Below, in pieces: positions 17,693-25,778 of a stretch of 64,000 nt of DNA. Each line of letters starts with the position of its first letter. Positions within the stretch are counted from its first letter, which is position 1. Source of the stretch: Porphyrobacter sp. LM 6 (lineage in GTDB: Bacteria; Pseudomonadota; Alphaproteobacteria; Sphingomonadales; Sphingomonadaceae); assembly GCF_001720465.1 (NCBI RefSeq), contig NZ_CP017113.1, positions 2,542,001 to 2,606,000 on the forward strand. The letters are read 5' to 3'. A program made the translations under genes and the position numbers. The notes under the pieces are model-generated. The model had not been told where the DNA came from, did no database searches, and saw nothing but the letters and a program-made list of their open reading frames with translations.

Positions 17693-17773
17693 CTTGCCAC
17701 TCCCGCCGTTCGCGGGGGATACTAGGCGCCATTAACTCGTCGGCGCAATATCGGCCGTGCTCACGCGGCAGAC

Positions 17774-17795
17774 GGGGCTGCGACTAAGCAGCCCC
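17774..17795 (-). terminator. hairpin downstream of the large TonB receptor
   Basis: GGGGCTGC / GCAGCCCC, 8-bp perfect stem with 6-nt loop, 11 bp beyond the receptor's stop codon in its direction of transcription. No clear U-tract follows, so the call is moderate. Confidence 0.5.
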
Positions 17796-17805
17796 GCCGC
17801 CCCTG

Positions 17806-20800
17806 CTACATCGTCCAGCGCACGCCGATGAAGAACGAGCGCCCGATCGGGCTCGCCGGATAGGCGCGCTCGGTGATGAAGGGCTTCACGTCCGAGATGT
17901 TGTTGACCCCGCCGAACACCTGCAGGCCCATGTCGGTGAACTCGTAGGAGGCGCTGACATTGTGCATCCAGGTTTCGCCGGTGATGCCAGCAGGCCCGAA
18001 CTGGGTGGCAACGGTTTCCACCTCCACCCCGCGCAGCGCCATTTCGCCGAGATAGGTGACCGTGTAATCGAGGTTGAAATCACCGTAGCCATAGCTCGCA
18101 GTCGCACGGCCCGACCATTCAGGCCGCTGGAGTTCGCCCAGCTCCGGATCGATGCGTGTGAGGTCGGTCGGATCGAAGAAGAAATCGAGCTTGTCGACCC
18201 ACGATGCCGTGGCAGCAAGGCCAAGGCGGTGCTCTCCGATCGCGGTGTTATAGGACAGCGAGGCATCGACCCCCGCGCTTTCGATCTGGACGAAATTGAT
18301 GGTCGTCAGATTGAGCGAGGTAAATCCGAGGAACTGCGCCGAGCCGGGATCGCGATTTCGGGTGAAGCTGCTGCAGAAGTCGTTCGGGAAGGTCGAGCTG
18401 TCATAGCAGTTATCGACCACGTCCTGAGCGGCGACGGTGCTGATCGCGTCGTCGATCTTGATGTGGTAGTAGTCCGCGGTGAACGAGAGGCCCGGAACGA
18501 AGCGCGGAGAGAGCACCACACCGACGGTATAGGTGTCTGCCGTTTCCTCACGCAGATCGGGGTTGCCCGCGATGGTCCCGGCAAAGCGCGCGCTGAGCGG
18601 ATCAGAGAAGCCTTCGGGAATCCCGTCCGCACGGCAGTTGGCGATGCGGTTCTGGATATTGGCATCACCGGCAGCAGAAAGACGGTCGATTTCGGCCTGA
18701 TCGCACGGATCGAACGGGCGGAAGAAGGCAGCCTGCGGCGGTGCGAACAGCTCGGAGATGTTCGGTGCCCGAACAGCCCGCGAATAGGTGCCACGCAGAC
18801 GGATATCCTCGATCGGCGACCAGAAGCCGTTGATGGCATAGGTGTAGACCGTGCCGACCGTGCTGTAGTCGGAGAAACGGCCCGCCAGTTCGAGCCGCAG
18901 CTCCTTCATGAACGGCACGTCCTCGAGCAGCGTGGTGCCGAGCTCGCCGTAGAGTTCGATCACGTCATACTTGCCGCCGGAGTTCTGGAAGAACCCGTCG
19001 GGCGGGGTTGCCAGCGAGGTCTGCGAGAAGCCGAGATCACCCACGAAATCACCGGCATTGCCATCAACCGTGGTCACCGGCAGGATACCGCGCACCAGCG
19101 GGTCGAAGTTCGACTGGCTCTTCTCTTCGCGATACTCAGCCCCCAGCGCAAACTGGATGCTGTCATAGGGCAGGTTGAAGAAGGCCGAGGTATCGCCGCT
19201 CACCAGCGCCGTCACATCGAACTGTTCGGTGCGGAAGGTATCCACCGTAGTGGTGGTGATGAAGTCGATCGCATCCTGGCTGATCGCGCCGGGACCGAAA
19301 AGGTTGGCCGGACGGCACTGGCCTTGTCCCGGGACGAAGGTCAGGTAGCCGAACTCACCGGTCGGAATGCCGAACGGGGTCGAGGGCGAACGCACCGCCG
19401 GGTTGATCTCGCTGCGGCACACCGGATTGCCCTGTGCATCGCGGGTCACGTCGATCGCGGCAAGGAAGCGGTCATAAAGCACGTTGTTGCGGTTGATCGA
19501 CTTGAGATCATACCGGCCATAGTTGGCCGAGACATCCCAGCTGATCTCGTCCGTCAGGTCGCCCTTGGCCCCGCCAACGAAGCGGAAGGTTTCGGAAATG
19601 TTGGTATCGATGTTGGGACCAAGATCGGTCGGGTCACGGGTGATGAACAGCCCTCCCGCCGCATCCGAGATCGGACGCAGGATCGCTGGGATGAAGGGGT
19701 TGTCCGGGGCAACCGTCAGCAGGTCGTAGAACGAGTTCTGGTTGGTGCCGAAGGTGGTTTCCTGACGGAAATACTTGCCTTCGAAATACACGTTAACAGC
19801 ATCGCTGATATCGTAATCGGACAGCAGGTTGAATCCGAACCGCTCGGTCTTGGGGATCAAGTAACCGTTGTTGTCGAAGATCGTGCCTTCGCCGCCAAAC
19901 GAGTTGAAGTTGCTGGCGATGAGGCCATCCTCGTCGAGCACTTCGATCCCGTTAGCCGTCGCGATGAAGCACCCTCCGAGCGCGCCGAAGCCGTTGTAGT
20001 CGAACAACCCGTTGAAGCCGACGAAGCTTTCGGTGCAGTCGCTGCGGCCATCATTGTCGATGTCGGAATTGGGGTCGGCAAAGTCCGCCGGAATGATCAC
20101 CCCGCCTGCCGAGGTGATCGGGAAGCCGTATTGCGGGGCGATGATGCGGGTCGGCGCGTTGAGAGCCCGGTCAATCAGCGCCTGCTCTGCCGCCGTCGGC
20201 GTCACCCCGGTCGGGAAGATCGCGTTGTAGCGCGAGCTCCCCGGGGTCGGGATGGTGAAACCATAGGGATAGCGCCCGTTGGCGAGGCTGAAGAAGTTGC
20301 TGAAGTTGGGCGTGCCGGCCCCGAGATCGCCGCGCTGGAAACGCAGAGCAGGGTTCGGTCCGTCATCTGCAATATTGCCATCGCGAAACTGCGGGCGATC
20401 ACCGAAGCGCAGGCCATTGTCGCGGCTGTAATCGCCCACCAGCGTCACATTGCCGCGCCCGTCAGCGAAGTTCTTGCCGAGCTTGATATAGCCATCGAAA
20501 TTGGCGCCATCGCCATTGTCCGAAAGGCCGCCGGACATGCCCAGTTCCACCCCATCGAACTCGCGGTCGAGAATGAAGTTCACGACACCGGTCACCGCGT
20601 CGGCGCCGTAGACGGCAGAAGCGCCGCCGGTCAGCACTTCGACCTGCTTGATCAGCGAGGACGGGATCGAGTTGATGTCGACAACAGAGGTTTCAGCGAC
20701 ACCGGCAACGTGGCGGCGGCCATTGACCAGAACCAGAGTGCGTTCCGCGCCAAGCCCGCGCAGGTTGAGCGTTGCCGCACCGACCGCCGCGCCCGAACCG

Positions 20801-21159
20801 ACTTCGCCGGGCGCAACCGACTGAGCCGAGCTTACCGAAGCCGAAAGCGCCGGGATGGTCCGCAGCGCGTCGGCGACTTCCTGTTCGCCGCGGAAGGTTT
20901 CAGCGGTGATGCTGACCACCGGCGAGGGGGATTCAAGGTTGGAATCGCGGCGCAGCCGCGAGCCGGTGACGAGGATCGGTTCGCCCGCATCAGCGGCAGC
21001 TTCGGCGCTGGCGTCAGCCGCAACATCGGCGACTTCGCTCGCCGCGGCAGCGTCAGCGACCTGCGCCGATACGGCGCTCGGCACGGCCAGCAAGGCGAGT
21101 CCGGAAAGAAGAGTGGTGGAAAGAAGTGCCTGACGGCCTGAAACCTTGAACGCGATCAT
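17806..21159 (-). CDS. TonB-dependent outer-membrane receptor, large sphingomonad type
   Basis: 1117 residues: signal peptide ending around SAVSAQ, an Ala/Asp-rich spacer, TonB box EPILVTGSRLRR, plug domain (VADALRTIPALSASVSS, LNLRGLGAERTLVLVNGRR, VLTGGASAVYGADAVTGVVNFIL), then a long beta-barrel ending GRSFFIGVRWTM with a C-terminal aromatic/methionine end. The EPILVTGSR...NLESPSPV start is typical of the receptor family expanded in sphingomonads. Around residues 360-372 there is a DPNSDIDNDGRSDCTE segment resembling a calcium-binding DxDxDG loop. No substrate-specific genes are adjacent. Confidence 0.93.
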   Translation of the reverse strand: MIAFKVSGRQALLSTTLLSGLALLAVPSAVSAQVADAAAASEVADVAADASAEAAADAGEPILVTGSRLRRDSNLESPSPVVSITAETFRGEQEVADALRTIPALSASVSSAQSVAPGEVGSGAAVGAATLNLRGLGAERTLVLVNGRRHVAGVAETSVVDINSIPSSLIKQVEVLTGGASAVYGADAVTGVVNFILDREFDGVELGMSGGLSDNGDGANFDGYIKLGKNFADGRGNVTLVGDYSRDNGLRFGDRPQFRDGNIADDGPNPALRFQRGDLGAGTPNFSNFFSLANGRYPYGFTIPTPGSSRYNAIFPTGVTPTAAEQALIDRALNAPTRIIAPQYGFPITSAGGVIIPADFADPNSDIDNDGRSDCTESFVGFNGLFDYNGFGALGGCFIATANGIEVLDEDGLIASNFNSFGGEGTIFDNNGYLIPKTERFGFNLLSDYDISDAVNVYFEGKYFRQETTFGTNQNSFYDLLTVAPDNPFIPAILRPISDAAGGLFITRDPTDLGPNIDTNISETFRFVGGAKGDLTDEISWDVSANYGRYDLKSINRNNVLYDRFLAAIDVTRDAQGNPVCRSEINPAVRSPSTPFGIPTGEFGYLTFVPGQGQCRPANLFGPGAISQDAIDFITTTTVDTFRTEQFDVTALVSGDTSAFFNLPYDSIQFALGAEYREEKSQSNFDPLVRGILPVTTVDGNAGDFVGDLGFSQTSLATPPDGFFQNSGGKYDVIELYGELGTTLLEDVPFMKELRLELAGRFSDYSTVGTVYTYAINGFWSPIEDIRLRGTYSRAVRAPNISELFAPPQAAFFRPFDPCDQAEIDRLSAAGDANIQNRIANCRADGIPEGFSDPLSARFAGTIAGNPDLREETADTYTVGVVLSPRFVPGLSFTADYYHIKIDDAISTVAAQDVVDNCYDSSTFPNDFCSSFTRNRDPGSAQFLGFTSLNLTTINFVQIESAGVDASLSYNTAIGEHRLGLAATASWVDKLDFFFDPTDLTRIDPELGELQRPEWSGRATASYGYGDFNLDYTVTYLGEMALRGVEVETVATQFGPAGITGETWMHNVSASYEFTDMGLQVFGGVNNISDVKPFITERAYPASPIGRSFFIGVRWTM

Positions 21160-21483
21160 CTCTTATGCCCCCGAAAAGTTGGGTGAAGTGATCCTCCCCT
21201 GACTTTCGGCGGTCCGGCGTCGTTGATCGCACCAGCATCCCCGGTGTGCGCTGCCCTCCCTATCTGCATCACGCACAAGCACGGAATGGAGCGCGCTTGA
21301 AACCTTCGCTATGCGCCATTTGACTTATGTGTCATTTTTGCATTGCAAGCTGGCGCGCTTGTAAAACAAAATTGATTTTACACGGTTTTTTGCAACGCCG
21401 CCTTCAAACGGCTACGCTTCACGAGAACAATGCCGGCTAGGGCTCAGGCCGAGGCCGAGGCAGCTATGCGGCGGGGTTGATTG
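21160..21483. promoter_or_regulatory. intergenic control region of the TonB receptor with a 7-bp inverted repeat
   Basis: 324 bp without a supported gene. The AT-rich middle (about 21300-21400) contains an inverted repeat TGTAAAA (21360-21366) / TTTTACA (21376-21382) with 9-nt spacer, about 200 bp upstream of the receptor start, plus several TTGCAA/TTGC motifs. It probably holds the receptor promoter and an operator, and separates it from the end of the upstream membrane-protein gene. No ncRNA structure was recognised. Confidence 0.4.
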
Positions 21484-22122
21484 TTACGCGCCCTGCTGCG
21501 CACCAACGGCAGCCTGTCCGGTCAAGGCCGCTCGGAAACGCCGGCGCACCAGCCAGGGCTCAAGCCACCGCCCGACAAGATAGGTCGCAAAGAAAAGTCC
21601 GGCCAGCACGTAGCCCGGCGTGGGAGAGTGCTGACCTTCGCCTTCTTCTTCATCCTTCTTCTTGGTCGGATCCTCGGGAGCAGGCGCGCCGAGGAACTGG
21701 TCAACCGGATTGAGCGGTTTGGGAGGCTTGGGCTTGTCCTTGTCCTTCCCGGACTTTTCCGATGCTTCGATGGCGGGCTTCTCAACTTCGTTGATCGCCA
21801 CGGCAAGCTGCGCGAAACCGAGGAACAGCAGCGGGGCGAGGAAGCACGCCAGCAGCGCCGGACTGCCGAGATCGTAGCGCAGCACCGCACCAGCGCCGCG
21901 CCGCTGGAGCTGGAGGGTGCCGTTGGTGAAGGTTGCCAACTTGTCCTGCGCGGCCGGATTATGCTTGGCGTAGGTGAGCGTATCGCCCGCAACCGAATAG
22001 GTCGTACCCTGCGCCTGAAGCAGGGGATCGAGGCGCGCGAAGGCTTCTTCCGCCGTCAATTCGGAATCAAGCGGGATATCGCCGCGCGCGCGCCAGATGT
22101 TGTCGATCACAGGGAGGTTCAC
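21484..22122 (-). CDS. membrane protein of unknown function
   Basis: 212 residues, GTG start. N-terminal soluble segment of about 75 residues, a transmembrane helix near residues 88-110 (ALLACFLAPLLFLGFAQLAVAI), a strongly charged Lys/Glu/Pro-rich linker (about 115-165: KSGKDKDKPKPPKP, KKKDEEEGEG), and a second helix (about 170-190). No family is recognised. It follows the fatty acid hydroxylase-like gene after 15 bp on the same strand and is probably co-transcribed with it. Confidence 0.65.
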   Translation of the reverse strand: MNLPVIDNIWRARGDIPLDSELTAEEAFARLDPLLQAQGTTYSVAGDTLTYAKHNPAAQDKLATFTNGTLQLQRRGAGAVLRYDLGSPALLACFLAPLLFLGFAQLAVAINEVEKPAIEASEKSGKDKDKPKPPKPLNPVDQFLGAPAPEDPTKKKDEEEGEGQHSPTPGYVLAGLFFATYLVGRWLEPWLVRRRFRAALTGQAAVGAQQGA

Positions 22123-22137
22123 GCGGGGTGGAGCCGT

Positions 22138-23139
22138 TTACTCAGCCGGTTCAAGCTGCGGCGCCGATGCCGCCGCGCGCCGCCGAGCGAGCGCTTCCTT
22201 CACCGACTTGTAGCCCTCGGTGAAGGGAAACAACATCGTCTCGCGGATATCCATGCGGCGGCCACCTTCCATGCCGAGCAGCTCTGCCTCGCCATCGACG
22301 CAGGTGCCGAACATCCGGTCCCAGATGATCCAGGTACCCGAATAATTGCTGCGGGTTGCCTCGTAGTCCTGCGAGTGGTGGACGCTGTGGTGCTCCACCG
22401 TGTTGAAGATGTAGCGCCACCAGCGCGGCGTGTTGAAACGGACGTTGATGTGCTGGTAGACCGAAACAGTCATGCCGATTGCGCCAGCGAGCAGGAAAGC
22501 GCGCGGCAGGAAGTCGAAGAACCCGCCGATCCCAAGCCCGATCAGGAACAGTTCGATCGGATTGCCGACAGCGCCTTTGTTGACGTTGAGCTGAGTGATG
22601 TAGTGATGCGGCGCATGGGTCAGCCACAGCGGGTGCCAGTTATGCATCGCGCGGTGCATCCAGTACTGGCCGAAGTCGAAGATCATCGAGATCAGCACCG
22701 CCTGCAACAGCAGCGGCAGTCCGGTAAACCAGCTGAACTTATCCCAGTCGAAGGCATTGCGCACGGCCTCGGTGATGACACCATCGCCGATATAGGCATC
22801 GACCATCCTGAGGAAGGTGAAGCCCAACCCGACATAGAACAGATCGGTGGCGAACTCTTTCCAGGTCAATTGCCAGCTGGCGTAGCGCGGGTTGACCCAT
22901 TCGAGCACCAGCAGCAGCACTGTCCACCCGAGCCGGATCGCGATCGCGGTCGATGCGACGGCGAGCCAGTTGGGGGCGTAGTAAAAGAACGCGATCGCAG
23001 CGAACAGCATCGCTGGCTGGAAATAGGTGAAGATGAATTGCTTGATCGGCCCGCCTTCGACCTTGCCGATATTGTCCCAGCCGACGATCACCGGCGAATC
23101 CGCCCCGATGATCCGTTTGCCCACCTGTACTCCGGCCAT
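22138..23139 (-). CDS. fatty acid hydroxylase superfamily (sterol desaturase-like) membrane di-iron enzyme
   Basis: 333-residue integral membrane protein with the eight-histidine di-iron signature: HRAMHNWHPLWLTHAPHH, then VYQHINVRF and VEHHSVHHSQDYEATRSNYSG. Four to five hydrophobic helices precede and surround the motifs. The superfamily hydroxylates or desaturates lipids, carotenoids or sterol-like molecules; substrate is undetermined. A GGAG ribosome site lies at proper distance from this ATG, so the in-frame GTG four codons upstream was not used. The downstream membrane-protein gene probably shares its transcript. Confidence 0.85.
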   Translation of the reverse strand: MAGVQVGKRIIGADSPVIVGWDNIGKVEGGPIKQFIFTYFQPAMLFAAIAFFYYAPNWLAVASTAIAIRLGWTVLLLVLEWVNPRYASWQLTWKEFATDLFYVGLGFTFLRMVDAYIGDGVITEAVRNAFDWDKFSWFTGLPLLLQAVLISMIFDFGQYWMHRAMHNWHPLWLTHAPHHYITQLNVNKGAVGNPIELFLIGLGIGGFFDFLPRAFLLAGAIGMTVSVYQHINVRFNTPRWWRYIFNTVEHHSVHHSQDYEATRSNYSGTWIIWDRMFGTCVDGEAELLGMEGGRRMDIRETMLFPFTEGYKSVKEALARRRAAASAPQLEPAE

Positions 23140-23327
23140 GACGAACTCCACTCAATCTGCGCGTGCCTGCTCCACTCCTGGAAATCAGGCAGGGCCATCG
23201 CTGCGGCGAAAGGCCCCGTCGTATCGCTGCGTCACCCTTGGCAACCCCTCGCGCGCGAGGAAGTGGCCAAATGACGTAGTGTGATGCGAGCCCTTGAAAC
23301 GCTTTTGTTTTTCAGTTCGAAACAATT

Positions 23328-24236
23328 TCAGTCGGCAAGGTAGCGCACCGCCATTGCGGTTGCGGCTGCACGGGTTTCCACCCCCAGTTTGCGGAACACC
23401 TGTTCAAGGTGCTTGTTCACCGTGCGCGGGCTTATACCAAGGATTTCGCTGATTGTCCGATTTGTTTTGCCGTAGCTGACCCACAGCAACACTTCAGCCT
23501 CGCGGCGGGTCAGGCCATGGTGTTTCTGGAGCGCGGCGATCTTGCCGTCCTCGCGTGCTTCGGTGACGCGGATGAGGGTTTCGCCTGGCCGGTCTGCTTC
23601 GAGAACCGCCAGCGCGATGGCCATGCCGTCGATCTCGATGCTGCGGCTTGCCTGCGGCACCGCCTGCTCGGCAAGCAGTTGATGGGCGAGCCGTTCCAGC
23701 GCCAGCGGCATCCGCCCGCCATCGGCAGTCCAGTCAGGCTCCAGCCGGGTGAACAGACTTTCAGCCTGCGGGGTGCACCAGATCACCGCCGCATCTCCGC
23801 CCAGTGCGACAAGGCTGCGTCCGGCCAACCCCAGCGCCAGCCGCGAGCGATAGGACTGGCGCGCATTGGCCAGATGCACCCGGATCCGGGCGAGCAATTC
23901 GTCGATCACGACCGGCTTGCGGACATAGTCCACCCCGCCGGTGCCGAAGGCGGCCACGACGTGTTCGGGCTCGTTGAGACCGGTCATGAAGATCACCGGA
24001 ATATGAGCGGTCGCCGTGTTGCGCTTGATCGTGCGGGTCGTCTCGAGCCCGCTGATCCCGGGCATGACCGCATCCATCAGGATCAGGTCGGGCAGCGCTT
24101 CCTTGAGCAGTTCCAGCGTCGCCTCGCCACTGCGCGCGATCAGCACGCTTATGCCCTGGGCCTCAAGCGTATCGACCAGGAACCGCAGCGATTCCGGGTT
24201 GTCGTCAACGACAAGGATGCAATCCTTAGTGCTCAT
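23328..24236 (-). CDS. response regulator with receiver and LuxR-type helix-turn-helix
   Basis: 302 residues: receiver at 1-125 with acidic pair DD11-12, phospho-acceptor Asp55 (LILMDAVMPG) and RKPVV lysine; a middle PAS-like region (about 130-230); and a C-terminal LuxR/NarL HTH (GLTRREAEVLLWVSYGKTN...SPRTVNKHLEQVFRKLG). Its start overlaps the last 11 bp of the hybrid kinase gene, so the two form a cognate pair. Being the last genes of the urea/guanidine operon suggests they sense nitrogen source or product; this is inference from position. Confidence 0.9.
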   Translation of the reverse strand: MSTKDCILVVDDNPESLRFLVDTLEAQGISVLIARSGEATLELLKEALPDLILMDAVMPGISGLETTRTIKRNTATAHIPVIFMTGLNEPEHVVAAFGTGGVDYVRKPVVIDELLARIRVHLANARQSYRSRLALGLAGRSLVALGGDAAVIWCTPQAESLFTRLEPDWTADGGRMPLALERLAHQLLAEQAVPQASRSIEIDGMAIALAVLEADRPGETLIRVTEAREDGKIAALQKHHGLTRREAEVLLWVSYGKTNRTISEILGISPRTVNKHLEQVFRKLGVETRAAATAMAVRYLAD

Positions 24237-25770
24237 GGGTGTGTGCCGCCTTGGCGATGGTAGAGAGCGCCCTGAGATCGAAAGAATCGAGGCAGGCCCG
24301 CATCCGGTCTGCCAGTTGCGCGGCGGAGGGACCGAGTTGCGCCAGCGCCTCGATCTCGGCTTCGAGGCCACGCACATGGCCGATCCGCGCCAGCCGTTCG
24401 ATTTCGCCGAGGTGACGGTCCGCGCCCGCAGGCAATGGCGCTGGCGCGCTCGGTGCAGCAGGTGCACCGACCTGTCCCGCCCCGCCGGGTGCACGCACCC
24501 ATGTCATGCCCAGCTGTTCGGCCAAAACATCGAGCAGCGCTTCGAAGGCGAAGGGCTTCCTCAGGAACCGGTCGCTGACCTGATCATCACCGGACGGGCG
24601 GGCAGCGTCGGGCACCTCGCCTGACAACATCACGATTTTCAGCGCCGCGCCATGACGGCGGCGCAGGCTGTCCGCGATGTCCCACCCCGATTCTGTTGCC
24701 AGCGAGATATCGAGCAGCACCAGATCGGGCTGCACCTGCGCGGCCAGAGCGAGGCCGGCCTCGCCGTCGCTCGCCAGGTGCATGGCAAACCCCAACGGCT
24801 CAAGCAGGCTACCAACCATCTCACGATGTGCCGCATCGTCATCGATCAGCAGGACGCTGCGTTCGCGGCCGAGGTAGCCTGTCACCACACCCGCCGCAGG
24901 AGCGGGAGCGCTGGGCGGCACCAGCGGGCGCGACAGCATCAGTTGCACGGTGAAGCGCGATCCGGCACCCGGCGTGCTGTCCACCCGCACATCGCCGCCC
25001 ATGATCCGCACGAGAGCCTGCGTGATCGCCAGCCCGAGGCCCGCGCCCGCCCGCTCGGCAGCGGCGCCGCCCACCCGCTCGAACGGCGCGAATATCCTCT
25101 CGCAATCCGCAGGAGCAATGCCGATGCCGGTGTCGATCACCGCAAAGGTCGCCAGCTCGTTGCGGTACTGCACGTCCAACGTCACCAGCCCGTGATCGGT
25201 AAATTTGATCGCGTTGGACAGCAGGTTGATGAGCACCTGGCGCAAGCGTTTCTGGTCGGCATGGACGAAATCGGGCAAGCCGCCGGGCGGGCATTGCAAC
25301 GCCAACCCGATCCCCTTGGCCCGCGCCTGAAGTTCGAGCATATCGATCAGCTGTTCGAGGAAATCGCGGAACCGGATGACATCGCGGCTCAACCGCATCG
25401 ATCCGCTTTCGACCTGCGCGATATCGAGCAGGCCTTCGACCAGATGCGACAGATGTTCAGCGCTGCGGCGGATCACCCGCGCGCCGTGCAGGGCGTTGTG
25501 GCCATCGTTGCGCTCGATCAGTTGGGCATAGCCAAAGATCGCGTTGAGCGGCGAGCGGATTTCGTGGCTGACGCTGGCGAGGAACCGGGTCTTGGCCTCG
25601 TTCGCCGCCTCGGCCGCCTGCCTGGCATTGCCCAGCGCCTCCAGCGCAGCGCGCACTTCGCCCAGCGCAGCCACATCATCGCCATCGCCCCTGCCCTGCA
25701 CCAGCGCATCGAGGCGGCCGAGTGCAGCGGCCGTCACGTGCGGGTCCTCAGGCAGAAGAAGCGGCGGCAC
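24226..25770 (-). CDS. soluble hybrid histidine kinase with receiver domain
   Basis: 514 residues, no transmembrane helix. N-terminal helical segment (1-60), HisKA with His69 in FLASVSHEIRSPLNA, HATPase_c with NLLSNAIKFTDHG (N box), DTGIGIAPADCERIF (G1) and GAGLGLAIT (G2), then a receiver (SVLLIDDDAAHREM, LVLLDISLATESGWD, FLRKPFAFE) and a helical tail. It begins at a GTG 8 bp after the allophanate hydrolase stop. Lack of any periplasmic or recognisable sensory domain suggests an intracellular signal or a partner sensor. Cognate output is the overlapping LuxR-type regulator. Confidence 0.9.
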   Translation of the reverse strand: MPPLLLPEDPHVTAAALGRLDALVQGRGDGDDVAALGEVRAALEALGNARQAAEAANEAKTRFLASVSHEIRSPLNAIFGYAQLIERNDGHNALHGARVIRRSAEHLSHLVEGLLDIAQVESGSMRLSRDVIRFRDFLEQLIDMLELQARAKGIGLALQCPPGGLPDFVHADQKRLRQVLINLLSNAIKFTDHGLVTLDVQYRNELATFAVIDTGIGIAPADCERIFAPFERVGGAAAERAGAGLGLAITQALVRIMGGDVRVDSTPGAGSRFTVQLMLSRPLVPPSAPAPAAGVVTGYLGRERSVLLIDDDAAHREMVGSLLEPLGFAMHLASDGEAGLALAAQVQPDLVLLDISLATESGWDIADSLRRRHGAALKIVMLSGEVPDAARPSGDDQVSDRFLRKPFAFEALLDVLAEQLGMTWVRAPGGAGQVGAPAAPSAPAPLPAGADRHLGEIERLARIGHVRGLEAEIEALAQLGPSAAQLADRMRACLDSFDLRALSTIAKAAHTHEH

Positions 25771-25778
25771 ATGGTGGT

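Noticed and set aside
17962..21141. A 1059-codon open frame on the plus strand, antisense to the large TonB receptor
   Set aside because: It is the complementary-frame shadow of a well-supported receptor in GC-rich DNA; its translation has no domain, signal or membrane pattern.
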